From: Acetobacteraceae bacterium | GTDB taxonomy: Bacteria > Pseudomonadota > Alphaproteobacteria > Acetobacterales > Acetobacteraceae | Length of the DNA: 6,133 nucleotides | Assembly: GCA_003164305.1 (NCBI GenBank) | Contig: PLSZ01000044.1 | Coordinates: forward strand, 9,149 to 15,281 | Direction: 5' to 3' | Part shown: one piece after another, positions 4,647 through 6,133 of the stretch | Layout: every line of letters starts with the position of its first letter | Position numbering within the stretch: position 1 is the first letter of the stretch | Position numbers and translations under genes: made by a program | The notes under the pieces: model-generated | Seen by the model: only the letters and a program-made list of their open reading frames with translations | The model's database searches: none | Told to the model about the DNA's origin: nothing

Positions 4647-6133
4647 GCCGAGCGCAAATCCCCCGGGTTCAACGGCAACGAGCGGATCCGCTTCCCGGTC
4701 GCCGCGAAAATCGCGTTCAACACCGCCGGTCCGGACACCGCGATCGTCGGCTCTCCGACACCGCCCCAGAACCCGCCCGATGGCACCAAAATCGACTCCA
4801 CCTTCGGCATATCGGCCAGCCGCATCACCTGGTTGTCGTCGAAGTTGCTTTGCATGACACGGCCTTTGTCGATCGTGATCTTGCTGAACAACACCGAGCT
4901 CAATCCGTAGACGAACGATCCCTCAATCTGGCCGGCGACCTGATCCGGATTGACGACATAGCCGGTGTCCGACGCGCAAACGATCCGGTGGATCTTCAGA
5001 TCGCCTTTCGGCGACACTGAAACCTCCGCCACCGCCGCCGTGTACGACCCAAACCCACAGTTCTGCGCGATGCCGCGGTAAATGCCTTTGGGCAGCGGCG
5101 AACCCCAGCCAGCCCGCTCCGCCACCGCGTTCATCACCGCGAGATGCTTCGGATTTTTGGTCATCAACGAACGGCGGAAGTCGAGCGGATCCTGCTTCGC
5201 CGCGTGCGCCACCTCATCGATGAAGCATTCCATATAGAGTGCGTTCTGGTTGGTATTGACCCCGCGCCAGAAGCCGACCGGAACGGACGTGTTGCGCACA
5301 GCATGATCGATCAGCAGGCTCGGGATCGCCATGTAGCCGAACTCTTCCGCTGTCCAGCCCTGGAACGCCACGCGATCGACACCGTTTTCCATGCGTTGCG
5401 GCGCAAGATAAGCGAGAATCGATTGCCCGGAAATGCGCGCGTGCAATCCCGTCACGTTGCCCTGAGCATCCAGCCCAGCGGTGAGCTTGCATTGGGTGAT
5501 GGGGCGGTAGAAGCCGTGCTGCATGTCCTCTTCACGGCTCCACATCAGCTTGACCGGCCGGCCGGGAACCTGTTTCGCGATGAGAACGGCCTGGCGCACG
5601 TAATCCTGATTGCCGCGCCGCCCGAAGCCGCCGCCCAGATCGTGCTTGTGTACTTTGACCGCGTCGAGCTTAACACCCGCCGCCTCCGCCGCCGCGGCCA
5701 GCGAGGCGTCGCCGTTCTGACTCCCCACCCAGATTTCGATCTTGCCGTCATCCCACCTCGCCGTGCAGTTCATCGGCTCCAACGTCGCGTGGCTTTGGAA
5801 CTGCGTGCCGTAGACGGCTTCAACCTTCGTCGCCGCGCCGGTCAGAGCCGCGGCGATATCGCCGTGCTGCTGACCCAGAGCGGCTTCTTTCGCGTCCAGG
5901 CCACCTTTCAGCAGCGTATCGATCTGCTGACTGTTGACGCTGGCGTTCGGCCCTTCGTCCCAGACGATCGGCAGTGCGGCCAAAGCGGTCTTCGCCTGGA
6001 ACCATTTATCCGCCACCACGGCGACGGTGCTGTCATCGACCTGCACCACCTTTTGCACGCCCTTCATGGACGCGATCTTGCTCGCATCGAAAGATTTCAA
6101 CTTGCCGCCAAACACCGGGCATTGCGCGATCGC
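4643..6133 (-). CDS. Molybdopterin-binding subunit of an IorB-type aldehyde/xanthine dehydrogenase family enzyme, 5'-truncated
   Basis: This is the C-terminal 496 residues of a molybdenum hydroxylase large subunit. The frame stays open to the right edge (AIAQCPVFGGK is read at the edge), so the GTG at 6115 is internal and not the start. Visible signatures, numbered from the edge, are TLEPMNCTARW near 117, GGGFGRRG near 167-174, GFWRGVN near 287, and GVGEP near 458-462, whose Glu461 matches the catalytic base of the xanthine oxidase family. Full IorB-type proteins run to about 700-750 residues, so around 240 N-terminal residues are missing, including any Tat leader. Known members hydroxylate N-heterocycles or aldehydes and work with a separate [2Fe-2S] subunit, often passing electrons to cytochrome c. 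That partner is not visible and may lie upstream. The stop overlaps the start of the next gene (a cytochrome c) as ATGA. The substrate is unknown. Confidence 0.93.
   Translation of the reverse strand, partial: AIAQCPVFGGKLKSFDASKIASMKGVQKVVQVDDSTVAVVADKWFQAKTALAALPIVWDEGPNASVNSQQIDTLLKGGLDAKEAALGQQHGDIAAALTGAATKVEAVYGTQFQSHATLEPMNCTARWDDGKIEIWVGSQNGDASLAAAAEAAGVKLDAVKVHKHDLGGGFGRRGNQDYVRQAVLIAKQVPGRPVKLMWSREEDMQHGFYRPITQCKLTAGLDAQGNVTGLHARISGQSILAYLAPQRMENGVDRVAFQGWTAEEFGYMAIPSLLIDHAVRNTSVPVGFWRGVNTNQNALYMECFIDEVAHAAKQDPLDFRRSLMTKNPKHLAVMNAVAERAGWGSPLPKGIYRGIAQNCGFGSYTAAVAEVSVSPKGDLKIHRIVCASDTGYVVNPDQVAGQIEGSFVYGLSSVLFSKITIDKGRVMQSNFDDNQVMRLADMPKVESILVPSGGFWGGVGEPTIAVSGPAVLNAIFAATGKRIRSLPLNPGDLRSA

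Noticed and set aside
763..6133. Six copies of the octamer GCGATCGC (763, 2155, 2440, 3461, 4417, 6126), far more than base composition alone would predict
   Set aside because: Every copy encodes Ala-Ile-Ala in the frame of a real minus-strand gene, so codon preference (GCG ATC GCG/GCC) explains it better than a repeat element of the HIP1 kind.
1..6133. CRISPR array, tRNA, insertion sequence or attachment site
   Set aside because: No regularly spaced repeats, no tRNA-like cloverleaf pattern, no transposase frame and no flanking direct repeats were seen; the window is almost wholly accounted for by nine genes.

Overview
The window is high in GC, roughly 63-65% by eye, and almost fully coding. 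Every gene I can support lies on the minus strand and reads from the right edge to the left edge. Tat-type leaders, a diheme SoxA paired with a monoheme SoxX, and the codon use point to a proteobacterium. An alphaproteobacterium, perhaps Rhodospirillales/Acetobacteraceae, is my best guess, but no rRNA or phylogenetic marker is present to confirm it.

Layout in the direction of transcription: (1) 6133-4643, the C-terminal two thirds of a molybdopterin-binding dehydrogenase subunit of the isoquinoline 1-oxidoreductase beta (IorB) type, cut by the right edge; (2) 4646-4392, a small monoheme cytochrome c; (3) 4395-3154, a flavocytochrome c sulfide dehydrogenase flavoprotein (FccB/SoxF type); (4) 3190-2786, SoxX; (5) 2789-2367, a SoxY-like sulfur carrier whose C-terminus is AACIE rather than GGCGG; (6) 2357-2037, SoxZ; (7) 2040-1300, diheme SoxA. 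After the only sizeable gap (91 bases, no gene, a weak promoter-like match and a short palindrome) come (8) 1208-729, a [2Fe-2S] small subunit of a CoxS-type molybdenum hydroxylase, and (9) 704-1, the N-terminal third of its CoxL-type molybdopterin large subunit, cut by the left edge.

Genes 1-7 look like one operon. Four of the six junctions are ATGA stop/start overlaps, one is a longer overlap and one is a 9-base gap. The Sox proteins would act in the periplasm. SoxXA is predicted to join a sulfur substrate to the single cysteine on the C-terminal arm of the SoxY-like protein, which is carried as a SoxYZ dimer. SoxF and its cytochrome would pass electrons on. No soxB, soxCD or regulator is visible here.

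The main point of interest is the pairing of an atypical (AACIE-arm) Sox carrier module with two different molybdenum hydroxylases, one on each side. This suggests a specialised sulfur-related oxidation rather than the standard thiosulfate-oxidising Sox pathway. The substrate cannot be read from the sequence.
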